From: an uncultured Candidatus Competibacteraceae bacterium
GTDB lineage: Bacteria > Pseudomonadota > Gammaproteobacteria > Competibacterales > Competibacteraceae
Reading direction: 5' to 3'
Assembly (NCBI GenBank): GCA_937960715.1
Contig: CALGOO010000049.1
Location: 1 to 27,049, forward strand
Length of the DNA stretch: 27,049 bases
In this document: in pieces, positions 1 through 7,342 of the stretch
Position numbering within the stretch: position 1 is the stretch's first letter
Layout: every line of letters begins with the position of its first letter
Notes under the pieces: model-generated
Databases searched by the model: none
Told to the model about the DNA's origin: nothing
What the model saw: only the letters and a program-made list of their open reading frames with translations
Position numbers and translations under genes: made by a program

Positions 1-370
1 GGTCGGCTGCGGGCTGTGTCCGGGTGGGCGTTGCCGGGGGAGCGCTCTTTGGATTGACGGTCTCGGGTTGAATGTCGATCTGTCGTTTGGGCAGTTCGGT
101 ATAGAAATCGTATTTGGGCTTGACTGGCGCGGGCTCCACCATCGGCGCGACCACGGTCTTTGGCGGCGCGGGGGGCGCCACGGCCGGTTGCGCTGGCGCG
201 GGGGGCGCGACGGCGGTGGCTGGCGCCGGTTGGGTCCGGTCGCCCCGAATGTAAGCCAGCAAGCCGCCGAACAGGCCGATCAGCACCAGGGTGACGACCA
301 TCAGACCGTGACGGCGCGCGCGCTGGCGGCGTGGTCCGGCGACGGATTTGTAATCGCGGCGGCTGTTCAC
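1..370 (-). CDS. FtsN-like SPOR-type cell-division protein, partial (N-terminal 123 residues)
   Basis: This gene runs off the left edge, so only its N-terminus is visible. It opens with GTG inside the end of argS (the argS tail ATGTGA supplies both the GTG and the argS stop), and GGAGG lies 4 bases upstream of it. The product has a basic cytoplasmic head (residues 1-22), one membrane segment (about 23-41, VTLVLIGLFGGLLAYI core) and a Pro/Ala-rich periplasmic linker. The motif YDFYTELP at 87-94 is the short signature that precedes the SPOR domain in many FtsN-like proteins. The SPOR domain itself would be outside the window. Proteins of this kind bind denuded septal peptidoglycan. The position directly after argS matches Pseudomonas, where an SPOR protein follows argS and precedes hslVU. 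The FtsN-like class is fairly secure; identity with FtsN itself is not established. Confidence 0.8.
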   Translation of the reverse strand, partial: MNSRRDYKSVAGPRRQRARRHGLMVVTLVLIGLFGGLLAYIRGDRTQPAPATAVAPPAPAQPAVAPPAPPKTVVAPMVEPAPVKPKYDFYTELPKRQIDIQPETVNPKSAPPATPTRTQPAAD

Positions 371-2151
371 ATGACCTCCGGGGCCGAAACGCCCAACAGG
401 TTGAGACCATTTTTGATGACTTGCCGGGTCGCCAGGCTCAGGTTGAGCCGGGCGTCACGCAGCGCGTCGTCCGGGACCAGAACCCGGTGTTCGTTGTAGT
501 AGGCGTGAAATGCCGTGGCCAATTCACGCAAATAGTGGGCCAATTGGTGCGGCTCGTGCGTGAGGGCGGCGGTTTCCACGACTTCCGGATAACGCGACAA
601 CGCCATCAGCAGGACCTCCTCGTGGGCTTCGGTCAGCAACGCCAGGCTGGCCCGGCCGCGCCCCTCGTCCCGCAACAGGCCCTTGTCGCGCAACTGCCGT
701 AGCACGCTGCTGACCCGAGCATAGGCATACTGAATATAGTAGACCGGGTTATCCCTGGATTGCGACTTGGCCAAGTCCAGATCGAAATCCAGATGCTGTT
801 CGCTCTTGCGCATGACGTAGAAGAAGCGGGCGGCGTCGTTGCCGACTTCCTGGCGCAACTCGCGCAGGGTGACGAATTCGCCGGACCGGGTGGACATCTG
901 CGCCCGCTCTCCGTTGCGGTAGAGGATGGCGAACTGCACCAGCAACACATCCAGTTTGTCGGGGTTCTCGCCCATGGCTTGCAACGCGGCCTTGACTCGG
1001 GGGACGTAGCCGTGATGGTCGGCACCCCAGATGTCGATGACCCAGTCGAAGCCGCGCTCGAACTTGTCCAGATGGTAGGCGATATCGGAGGCGAAATAGG
1101 TGGTCTGGCCGTTTTCCCGTTCGACCACCCGATCCTTCTCGTCGCCGAAGGCGCTGGAACGAAACCACAGCGCGCCGTCCTGCTCGTGGACGTAGCCGGC
1201 ATCGCGCAAGCGGTCGATCGTCTTGTTGACCGCGCCGGTTTCCGCCAGGGTCCGTTCCGAATACCACTCGTCGTAGACCACGCCAAACTCGCGCAGATCG
1301 TCGCGAATGTCGTCGAGGATGACGTTCAGGCCTCGTTCGAAGATATAGCGATAGTGGTGATCGCCCAGCAACTTCTGGGCGCGTTCGACCAGGGCGTCGA
1401 TATGCGCTTCCTTGTCGCCCGCGGTCACGATATCGCCATGCTCGTTGCGAATCTCATCCTGGGGCAGATTCCGGAAGATCTGCGCCGCCGCGACCATGTA
1501 GGCGCCGCCGCGCTCGGCGTACAGTCGGGTGGCGATATCGCGCACGTACTCGCCCCGGTAGCCGTTGCTGGGAAAGCGGAACCGTTCGCCGCAGTGCTCC
1601 AGGTAACGCAGCCAGACGCTGGTCGCCAGGATGTTCATCTGCCGGCCGGCGTCGTTGACATAGTATTCGCGGTGGACCTGATGCCCGATCGCTTCCAGCA
1701 GGTTGGCGACGGTGGCGCCGAAGGCCGCGCCGCGACCGTGGCCGACGTGCAGCGGGCCGGTGGGGTTGGCGGAGACGAATTCCACCTGCACCCGCCGACC
1801 GCCACCCAGGACGCTCCGCCCAAAGGCGTCGCCCTGGTCCAGAATCTCGTCGACCACCGACTGATGGGCGGTGGGGGTGAGAAAGAAGTTGATGAAGCCG
1901 GCGCCGGCGACTTCGACCCGGGCGACCCGGTCGGACGTCGGCAGCGCGGCCACCAGTCGTTCGGCCAGTTCGCGCGGTTTGCGGCCAGCGGCCTTGGCCA
2001 GGGCCAGGGCCAGGGTGCTGGCGAAGTCGCCATGCGCCCGATCGCGGGTGTGTTCCAGCGGGATGTCCGTGGGTGCGTCGTCGGGCAACAGGCCGTCCTG
2101 GCGCAGCCGCTGGAGCGCCTGGGCGAGGAGGGTGTGCAAATGTGCTTTCAA
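367..2151 (-). CDS. argS: arginyl-tRNA synthetase (594 aa)
   Basis: Class I aminoacyl-tRNA synthetase that charges tRNA-Arg in the cytoplasm. The N-terminal Add1 domain, which contacts the tRNA D-loop, is visible around residues 1-100 (RAHGDFAST near 38-46). The Rossmann catalytic core carries SANPTGPLHVGHGRG, with the HIGH-type HVGH at 135-138. The KMSKS-equivalent is the degenerate MSTR at 419-422, usual for this enzyme. The C-terminal DALR anticodon-binding domain covers about 470-594 (YYIQYAYARVSSVLRQ). The length is normal for the family. The start is TTG, chosen because GAGAGG stands 7 bases before it, the N-terminus aligns with the family, and no ATG lies nearby. It begins 28 bp after the nucleotidyltransferase gene and overlaps the next gene by 4 bp, so the three may be co-transcribed. 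Confidence 0.97.
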   Translation of the reverse strand: MKAHLHTLLAQALQRLRQDGLLPDDAPTDIPLEHTRDRAHGDFASTLALALAKAAGRKPRELAERLVAALPTSDRVARVEVAGAGFINFFLTPTAHQSVVDEILDQGDAFGRSVLGGGRRVQVEFVSANPTGPLHVGHGRGAAFGATVANLLEAIGHQVHREYYVNDAGRQMNILATSVWLRYLEHCGERFRFPSNGYRGEYVRDIATRLYAERGGAYMVAAAQIFRNLPQDEIRNEHGDIVTAGDKEAHIDALVERAQKLLGDHHYRYIFERGLNVILDDIRDDLREFGVVYDEWYSERTLAETGAVNKTIDRLRDAGYVHEQDGALWFRSSAFGDEKDRVVERENGQTTYFASDIAYHLDKFERGFDWVIDIWGADHHGYVPRVKAALQAMGENPDKLDVLLVQFAILYRNGERAQMSTRSGEFVTLRELRQEVGNDAARFFYVMRKSEQHLDFDLDLAKSQSRDNPVYYIQYAYARVSSVLRQLRDKGLLRDEGRGRASLALLTEAHEEVLLMALSRYPEVVETAALTHEPHQLAHYLRELATAFHAYYNEHRVLVPDDALRDARLNLSLATRQVIKNGLNLLGVSAPEVM

Positions 2152-2179
2152 GGGAAAACCTCTCGGTGGGATCGGCCGA

Positions 2180-4102
2180 TCAACCGATCATGCCGAGCCT
2201 GAAGTGGTAGGTGATGAACTTCTTGAATTCGTTGACGATCTTGAACGAGTCGCGCAGCAGTTCCCGCTTGAGCTTGTTGAGTTCCTTGGGGTTCAGGTAA
2301 TTGTCCTGCGGCAGACCCTGAAGGGCTTTTTCCAGGCCGGCCTCGGCCCGCAGGGTGGACAGGTAGGTGAACGCTTCGATCAACTCGGCGCCGAAGGACG
2401 ACTGGAACAGGTTGCGCTGGCTGAGCGCGGTGATCCGATCCACGGTGTTGGTTTGCGGCAACCGATATTCCAGGGCCAGGCTGCGCACGCCGTGGACGAT
2501 GGGGAAGATGCCACCCTTCTTGAGGTCCAGCTCGGCGCGGTTCTTTTCGAGCACGAAATTGGTGAAGAACCCCAGTGGGGTTTCGAACGCCACCGTGCTC
2601 TTGGCGAACTGGCCGAAGAAGGCGCGGTGGTCGCCGAGCAGGCGGTACATGCGGTCCTTGACGTGCCGGAGCAGGTTCTCGTCGCCGGCCACCGCCTTGG
2701 CGTCGCAGAAAATGGCGAATTGCAGGAAGGAATCGTGGGTGGGATGGACGATCCACTCGAACAATTCGTCCTTGAACGCCGTGACCGATTTGGTCCAGTA
2801 CGGATTCGACACCATGATGTTGCCGGGGCAACGCGGGTAGCCGAACTCCAGCAGGCATTCGGTGAACTCCCCGGTCAGCCGCTCCAGTTCGGGATGGGAA
2901 AAATCGTCGCGCAGGATCAGGGCGTTGTCCTGATCGGTCTTGAGCACCTGTTCCTCGCGGCCCTCGCTGCCCAGCACCAGCAGACAGGAGTTTTCCCGCA
3001 CTTCCGGCGGCGCCAGCAATTCGAACAGCTTGCGCAACACCTTCTTGTTCAACTCCGACACCAGTTGCATGATGTAAAGGATCTTGGTGCCCTGGTTGTG
3101 CAAGTCGCGGATCACGTTGACCAGATCGCGGCTGGCCCATTTCAACTCGTCCCTGGACACCGCGCGGTCGATTTGCAGGGCGATCAGGTGCGAGTGGTTG
3201 GAAAGATAGCTCAGCAGGTCGATCTGTTCGAGGACGCCATGGATGGTCGAATCTTCGCGGATCACCAGTCGGTTGACGTTGTAGCGGGTCATCCGCAGCA
3301 GCGCATCGAGCAGGAAGTCGTCCGGCGCCATGTCGATCAGTTCGTAACTGGCGAGCGTTCCGACCGGCGCGTCCACCGACTGCCGCCGCACGATGGCGGC
3401 CTCGCGCAGATCGGTGGCGGTCACGATGCCGATTTCATCGTCGCAGCGGACCAGGATCGAGTTGGTTTTGTGCGCCTTCATCGCCAGCGCGGTTTCGTGG
3501 ATCGAGGCTTCGGCGGTCACGAAGGTGGGCGGATGAATATAGGCGTCCCGGATCTTGGCGACCGCGAACGCCGCCATGTCCCCGGCTTCCTCAAAGCCAC
3601 GCAGCGCCGCGAACCGCTGGGCGATCTTCCGCGGGTAGGCGTTGGCCAATGCCGACTGGGTCTGGACGGCGTGCAGGAACAGGTCGCGCGGCAGGCGGTA
3701 GCAGCGAGTCGGTTCGCCGGCCACGAACGTGCGCTGGCTGGTCCCTTCGAGGAGCGCCTGGACGTCGAATACGTCTCCGCCCGTGTAGGGCGCGACCACG
3801 CACACCAGCGACGAATGGCCGCGCGCGGATGGATCGATGGGGCCAGGAGACAAGGCCGCTGGCGCGTCGTCCGCTTCCCAGACCGCGCCATCGATGACCA
3901 GATACAGGCAGGCTGGGATTTCTCCAGCCTTCAGCAGCACTTCGCCGGCGCGGTGATGGCTGACCGTCAGCGCCCGGGCCAGTCGTTCCAGCTCCGGTTC
4001 GGGCAACTGGTCGAACGGGTGCAAATGCGCGAGGAACGTCTTCCGATCCAGTCGATCCAATGGGTCCAGGGTGGTCACGGCTGTTCCGTCCGGTTGCGCC
4101 AA
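2180..4102 (-). CDS. cNMP-binding / CBS / DUF294 nucleotidyltransferase-like signalling protein
   Basis: Up to 640 residues with a recognisable order of domains: a Crp-like cyclic-nucleotide-binding fold (about 20-150), two CBS repeats (about 180-235 and 245-300), a DUF294 nucleotidyltransferase domain and a DUF294 C-terminal domain (about 490-635). The nucleotidyltransferase motif is well kept: GSEGREEQ at 378-385 and TDQDNAL at 389-395, giving the paired aspartates expected for metal binding. Such proteins are common next to actP in proteobacteria and are thought to sense a nucleotide and modulate the transporter or acetate metabolism; the real substrate is unknown. The longest reading starts with TTG at 4102, but that codon sits in the T-tract of the actP terminator. 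A GTG at 4081 (7 codons in, preceded by GGACGGAA) is an equally good or better start. The family call is firm, the function inferred. Confidence 0.85.
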   Translation of the reverse strand: MAQPDGTAVTTLDPLDRLDRKTFLAHLHPFDQLPEPELERLARALTVSHHRAGEVLLKAGEIPACLYLVIDGAVWEADDAPAALSPGPIDPSARGHSSLVCVVAPYTGGDVFDVQALLEGTSQRTFVAGEPTRCYRLPRDLFLHAVQTQSALANAYPRKIAQRFAALRGFEEAGDMAAFAVAKIRDAYIHPPTFVTAEASIHETALAMKAHKTNSILVRCDDEIGIVTATDLREAAIVRRQSVDAPVGTLASYELIDMAPDDFLLDALLRMTRYNVNRLVIREDSTIHGVLEQIDLLSYLSNHSHLIALQIDRAVSRDELKWASRDLVNVIRDLHNQGTKILYIMQLVSELNKKVLRKLFELLAPPEVRENSCLLVLGSEGREEQVLKTDQDNALILRDDFSHPELERLTGEFTECLLEFGYPRCPGNIMVSNPYWTKSVTAFKDELFEWIVHPTHDSFLQFAIFCDAKAVAGDENLLRHVKDRMYRLLGDHRAFFGQFAKSTVAFETPLGFFTNFVLEKNRAELDLKKGGIFPIVHGVRSLALEYRLPQTNTVDRITALSQRNLFQSSFGAELIEAFTYLSTLRAEAGLEKALQGLPQDNYLNPKELNKLKRELLRDSFKIVNEFKKFITYHFRLGMIG

Positions 4103-4135
4103 AAGAAAACCCCACGCGGCGGTTGTCGCATGGGG
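4101..4135 (-). terminator. intrinsic terminator after actP
   Basis: On the minus strand a 9-bp stem (CCCCATGCG with CGCGTGGGG, one T.G pair) closes an 8-base loop and is followed at once by TTTTCTTTT. This is a canonical rho-independent terminator about 80 bp past the actP stop. It ends exactly where the longest version of the next gene would begin. Confidence 0.85.
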
Positions 4136-4163
4136 CTATGTTAGCAGGATTTGGCCGATCCGA

Positions 4164-4196
4164 GAGAAGGGGGCCAGTCGACCGGCCCCCCTTCTC
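4164..4196 (-). repeat. strong hairpin in the actP 3' untranslated region
   Basis: GAGAAGGGGGCC at 4164-4175 pairs with GGCCCCCCTTCTC at 4184-4196, with one bulged base and an 8-base loop. No T-run follows on either strand, so it is not itself a classical terminator. It lies between the actP stop and the terminator at 4101-4135 and could protect the mRNA 3' end. Confidence 0.6.
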
Positions 4197-4214
4197 CAAG
4201 ACGCCGTGAATCGC

Positions 4215-5900
4215 CTAGTGACTGGCCGCGCCCTCCGCGCCGATGCCGGTCTGACAACGCACGTCCTGCGCCTCGAACGAGGCGCATTCCCGCTTGCCTT
4301 GCTCGCTGCTGTCCATGATCGAGCCGATGAAGATGCCCAGGAACGAGAGGGTCATCGAGAACAGCGCCGGGTTCTTGAACGGGAAGATGGCGTCGCCCAG
4401 CTTGAGCACGTCGGTCCACACCGTCGGCCCCAGGATCACGAACAGGGTGGAGCTGACCAGACCCAGCCAGCCGCCCAGCAGCGCGCCCTTGGTGGTCATC
4501 TTCGACCAGAAGATGGATACGATCAGGATCGGGAAATTGGCGCTGGCCGCCACCGAGAAGGTCAGGCCGACCAGATAGGCGACGTTTTGCTGCTCGAAGG
4601 CGATGCCCAGCAGGATGGCGATCACGCCCAGCACCAGGGTGGCGATCTTGGAGACCCGTACCTCCTGCAACTCGTCGACGTTGCCGTGCGCGACCACGTT
4701 GGCGTACAGGTCGTGCGAAATGGCCGAGGCGCCGGCCAGGGTCAGGCCGGACACCACCGCCAGAATGGTGGCGAAGGCGACCGCCGAGATGAAGCCGAGC
4801 AGGATGTTGCCGCCGATCGCCGCCGACAGGTTGACCGCCGCCATGTTCTGGCCGCCCTTGAGTTCCAGCACGCCCTTGGCGTTGGTCACCATGTAGCCGG
4901 AATCGGCCGGCATCAGCAGCACGATGGCGCCGAAACCGATCAGGAAGGTCAGGATGTAGAAATAGCCGATGAAGCCGGTGGCGTAAAATACCGACTTGCG
5001 GGCTTCCGTGGCGTTGGGCACGGTGAAGAACCGCATCAGGATGTGGGGCAGGCCGGCGGTGCCGAACATCAGCGCCAAGCCCAGCGAAATCGCCTCGATC
5101 GGGCTGGTGACCAGGGCGCCGGGCCGCATCACCGCGTCTTTCTTGTTGTGGATCTCGGTGGCTTTCTGGAACAGCCGTTCGGGGCTGAGCGAGCCGTCGG
5201 TGGCGACGTACAGGGCGCCGAAGGCGATGATGGTGGCGCCGCCCAGCAGCAGGCAGGCCTTGATGATCTGCACCCAGGTGGTGGCGAGCATCCCGCCGAA
5301 AGTGACGTAGAGGATGATCAGGATGCCGACGATGGTGACCGCATAGACGTAATCCAGGCCGAACAGCACCTGGATCAGTTTGCCGGCGCCGACCATCTGG
5401 CCGATCAGGTACAGGATCACCACCACCAGCGAGCCGGTGGCGGCCATGGTACGCATCGGCACCCGCTGGAAGCGGTAGGACACCACGTCGGCGTAGGTGT
5501 ACTTGCCCAGGTTACGAAGCTGCTCGGCCATCAGGAACATGATGATCGGCCAGCCGACCAGCCAGCCCACCGAGTAGATCAGACCGTCGTAGCCGTTGAT
5601 GAACACCAGGCCGGAAATGCCCAGGAACGACGCGGCGGACATGTAGTCGCCGGCGATGGCCAAGCCGTTCTGGAACCCGGTGATGCCGCCGCCGGCGGCG
5701 TAGAAATCCTTGGCGGTCTTGGTGCGCTGCGCCGCCCAGTAGGTGATGCCCAGGGTGGCGGCGACGAAGGCCAGGAACATGATGATGGCGGGGATATTGA
5801 CCGACTGCTTCTTGACCTCGCCCACGTCGCCGGCGGCCAGCGCCGCGCCGGCGACCAGGCTCAGGGCGAGGGCCGCGAATGCGTTTTGCCAGAGTCTCAT
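4215..5900 (-). CDS. actP: cation/acetate symporter ActP (561 aa)
   Basis: Sodium:solute symporter family protein that imports acetate and other short monocarboxylates across the inner membrane. The N-terminus is a cleavable-type signal (MRLWQNAFAALAL to an AAGAALA|AG-like site near residue 23), as in ActP. It is followed by about 13 hydrophobic segments. Typical SSS-family stretches are visible, such as TAKDFYAAGGGITGFQNG after the first helix and a GDYMSAASFLGISG segment that matches the ActP core. The length is close to the roughly 550 aa of E. coli ActP. The start at 5900 is preceded by AAGGAGG at ideal spacing and overlaps the stop of the DUF485 gene as ATGA, so the pair is translationally coupled. 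The frame stays open upstream, but that extension overlaps DUF485 and is not real. The transcript ends at the terminator at 4101-4135. Confidence 0.96.
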   Translation of the reverse strand: MRLWQNAFAALALSLVAGAALAAGDVGEVKKQSVNIPAIIMFLAFVAATLGITYWAAQRTKTAKDFYAAGGGITGFQNGLAIAGDYMSAASFLGISGLVFINGYDGLIYSVGWLVGWPIIMFLMAEQLRNLGKYTYADVVSYRFQRVPMRTMAATGSLVVVILYLIGQMVGAGKLIQVLFGLDYVYAVTIVGILIILYVTFGGMLATTWVQIIKACLLLGGATIIAFGALYVATDGSLSPERLFQKATEIHNKKDAVMRPGALVTSPIEAISLGLALMFGTAGLPHILMRFFTVPNATEARKSVFYATGFIGYFYILTFLIGFGAIVLLMPADSGYMVTNAKGVLELKGGQNMAAVNLSAAIGGNILLGFISAVAFATILAVVSGLTLAGASAISHDLYANVVAHGNVDELQEVRVSKIATLVLGVIAILLGIAFEQQNVAYLVGLTFSVAASANFPILIVSIFWSKMTTKGALLGGWLGLVSSTLFVILGPTVWTDVLKLGDAIFPFKNPALFSMTLSFLGIFIGSIMDSSEQGKRECASFEAQDVRCQTGIGAEGAASH

Positions 5901-6205
5901 AACACTTCCTCCTTGATTTCGCGGGTCAGTCGGTCGAATTCGGAGTTGGCGCGAAACACGTAGATGCCGGTCAGGATGAAGGCGCTGACGATCACGCCGA
6001 GACCGATCGGAATGCCGACGGTGGTGATCGAACCCGTCCACAGTTGCTGGGACAGGAACGCCTTGTTGAAGGCGACGATCAGGATGAAGCCGTAGTAGAT
6101 CACCAGCATGACGATCGCCAGGATCCAGGCGAATGCCTTCCGTTTCGAGACCAGCTCGTGGTACTTCGGATTGCTTTTTATCGCATGCACCAAGTCTTGT
6201 TGCAT
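5897..6205 (-). CDS. yjcH: DUF485 inner-membrane protein, YjcH type (102 aa)
   Basis: A small protein with two membrane segments (about 25-47 and 60-85, including ILAIVMLVIYYGFILIV) and short charged ends. It belongs to DUF485, whose members almost always lie directly upstream of actP and are co-transcribed with it. E. coli YjcH has a similar length. The function is unproven; an accessory role for the symporter is the usual inference. The ATG at 6205 is the first in the homologous region, and a GGGA-type ribosome site stands 7 to 8 bases before it. In-frame codons further upstream lie in non-coding leader. It is first in the yjcH-actP operon and overlaps actP by 4 bp. Confidence 0.92.
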   Translation of the reverse strand: MQQDLVHAIKSNPKYHELVSKRKAFAWILAIVMLVIYYGFILIVAFNKAFLSQQLWTGSITTVGIPIGLGVIVSAFILTGIYVFRANSEFDRLTREIKEEVL

Positions 6206-6375
6206 CGTTATTTCCCATGGGTGGCGGGTGGATTGCGAGGTGTCGTGAGTTGGCTGGCGCCGGGCGGCTACCGTGGGCGAGCCGGACGGCGCCAGCCCCT
6301 TGCCCCGGAATGGCCAACTCTCGACACGTCCCTTAGTGGTTGGCTCGCTGTGCGAAAAATACACAAGCACACAAA

Positions 6376-6403
6376 AGTCTAGTCGTCTCCATCGCTAAGT
6401 AAA
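6376..6403 (-). promoter_or_regulatory. possible sigma-70-like promoter for yjcH-actP
   Basis: On the minus strand TTTACT (6403-6398) and TAGACT (6381-6376) are separated by 16 bases. Each matches four of six consensus positions. It lies about 170 bp upstream of the yjcH start. A match of this quality can occur by chance, so this is a weak call. Confidence 0.22.
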
Positions 6404-6458
6404 GGCTTCGGGGGTTAGTTATTTTTTCAATGGCTTGAACTTTTCCCTCAAATCGGGC

Positions 6459-6479
6459 GCGGAAAAGGTCATTTTCCGC
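6459..6479. repeat. perfect 8-bp hairpin downstream of the priA-tail copy
   Basis: GCGGAAAA and TTTTCCGC flank a 5-base loop. It is about 70 bases beyond the TGA that ends the priA-tail copy, reading on the minus strand. It may be the original 3' stem-loop of the priA transcript from before the island arrived. No long T-run follows it. Confidence 0.5.
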
Positions 6480-6550
6480 CGCCAAGCGTCGGCTGGCGGG
6501 CCAGATTGGACAAAATCGGGCATCGAGGGAGCGGGGTTGCAACCGATTCT

Positions 6551-6690
6551 CAATAAAGCTCGACCGGATCGACATCCAGCGACCAGCGCACCTGGCGATC
6601 CTGGCGCTCCGCCCAGAGCAGCGCCGCCCAGCGGTCGAGGAAGCGATGCAACGCTTGACGCTGCGTCGCCTGAACCAGCAGATGTGCCCG
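6551..6690 (-). pseudogene. priA: duplicated 3' end of priA (last ~46 codons)
   Basis: Reading on minus, this stretch encodes the PriA C-terminus from about RAHLLVQATQ to a DPVELY ending and a TGA. No PriA coding sequence precedes it; the frame enters unrelated island DNA at 6691. The stretch 6565-6690 is identical over 126 bases to 8667-8792 in the intact gene. The final 14 bases before the stop differ at four positions and change the end from PMELY to PVELY. It reads as one of two direct repeats that bound the island. Confidence 0.9.
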
Positions 6691-6691
6691 C

Positions 6692-7231
6692 AAGCTGCCG
6701 AATCTGGACGCCCCGCTCGGCGCGGCGATGTGGGACGCCCTCAAGGACACGGTGGCGATGGAGCAGCAGTTGAAGCTGTGGGACCTGATCGATACCGCCA
6801 AGACCGCCCAGCGCGCAACGAACGAGGCGCTCATCGTGCATGGGGTCGCGCCCGCAACCGTGCAAGACCTGCAACAGTTGGGGGTGGCGCTGCAATCCGC
6901 CGACGTCTGGCTGCGCGACCGGGAGCTGGTTCATGCCCTGCGCGATGCCAAGGCCGGGCGCGGCGCGGACTTGCCCGAAAGCGTCTGGCGCGAATTGCCC
7001 CGGTTTCTGGCGCAAGCAACGCCCTATCTGGACACGCAAGACGCGGCGCTGGTGTACGCCTTCGATCTGCCGGAGGGCACGGGGAAGGTGGTGGTGCGGG
7101 TGAACTATACCGACAAGCTGCGCGACGGGGAGAAACGGGCGCGGGTGACGACGAACTTCATCCGCACGGCGGGAATCGTCGATTCGATGAACATCGCGGG
7201 CGATCCGCGTTACGTGGAGTTGAAGAAGTAG
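6692..7231 (+). pseudogene. phage-type protein, C-terminal fragment (possible head/minor structural protein)
   Basis: An open frame enters from the repeat boundary at 6691-6692 and continues to a TAG at 7229-7231. The first ATG in it is at 6728 and would give 167 aa, but the frame is open upstream, with KLPNLDAPLGAA preceding the Met. That suggests a longer gene whose 5' part is missing. The C-terminal part (DAALVYAFDLPEGTGKVVVR, then NYTDKLRDGEKRARV and DPRYVELKK) resembles the end of proteins in Mu-like or SPP1 gp7-like phage head-morphogenesis families, which sometimes end in a small nuclease-like fold. That assignment rests on general resemblance and is uncertain. No clear ribosome site precedes the internal ATG. 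Translation of this remnant is doubtful. Confidence 0.5.
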
Positions 7232-7304
7232 AGGCGGCGCCGGATTCGAACCGGATCATAGTGACTTTGCAGCCCCTAACCGTTCCCATTGGAAACAACC
7301 GCCT
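7231..7304 (-). tRNA. degenerate tRNA-Cys(GCA)-like sequence
   Basis: On the minus strand a 7-bp acceptor stem (AGGCGGT with GCCGCCT) encloses about 60 bases. They contain an anticodon loop CTGCAAA, exactly that of tRNA-Cys (GCA), at the right distance. A T-arm follows with loop TTCGAAT and a 4-bp CCGG stem. The overall length is that of a tRNA. Against function, the anticodon stem pairs poorly, the D-stem is not standard, the T-stem has one mismatch, and no CCA follows. It may be a decayed phage or plasmid tRNA. The acceptor helix extends to a perfect 10 bp (7228-7237 with 7299-7308). Confidence 0.3.
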
Positions 7305-7342
7305 CTACCCCTTAGATACCCCTAACCCCGAGAAAATTCAAC

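Larger units (their letters stand above)
6206..6550. other. non-coding stretch between yjcH and the priA-tail repeat
   Basis: These 345 bases hold no convincing gene; the short frames that cross it show no family resemblance. It is less GC-rich around 6340-6480 than its neighbours. It contains the possible actP promoter and a perfect 8-bp hairpin at 6459-6479. Confidence 0.6.

Noticed and set aside
1871..4144. Long plus-strand open frame (757 codons) opposite argS and the nucleotidyltransferase gene
   Set aside because: It is antisense to two clear genes; its sequence is Gln/Gly/Ala/Val-rich with no family resemblance, as expected for shadow frames in GC-rich DNA.
4071..5963. Long plus-strand open frame opposite actP
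   Set aside because: Composition is dominated by His, Asp, Gly and Gln, typical of antisense to membrane-protein codons; no start signal or domain.
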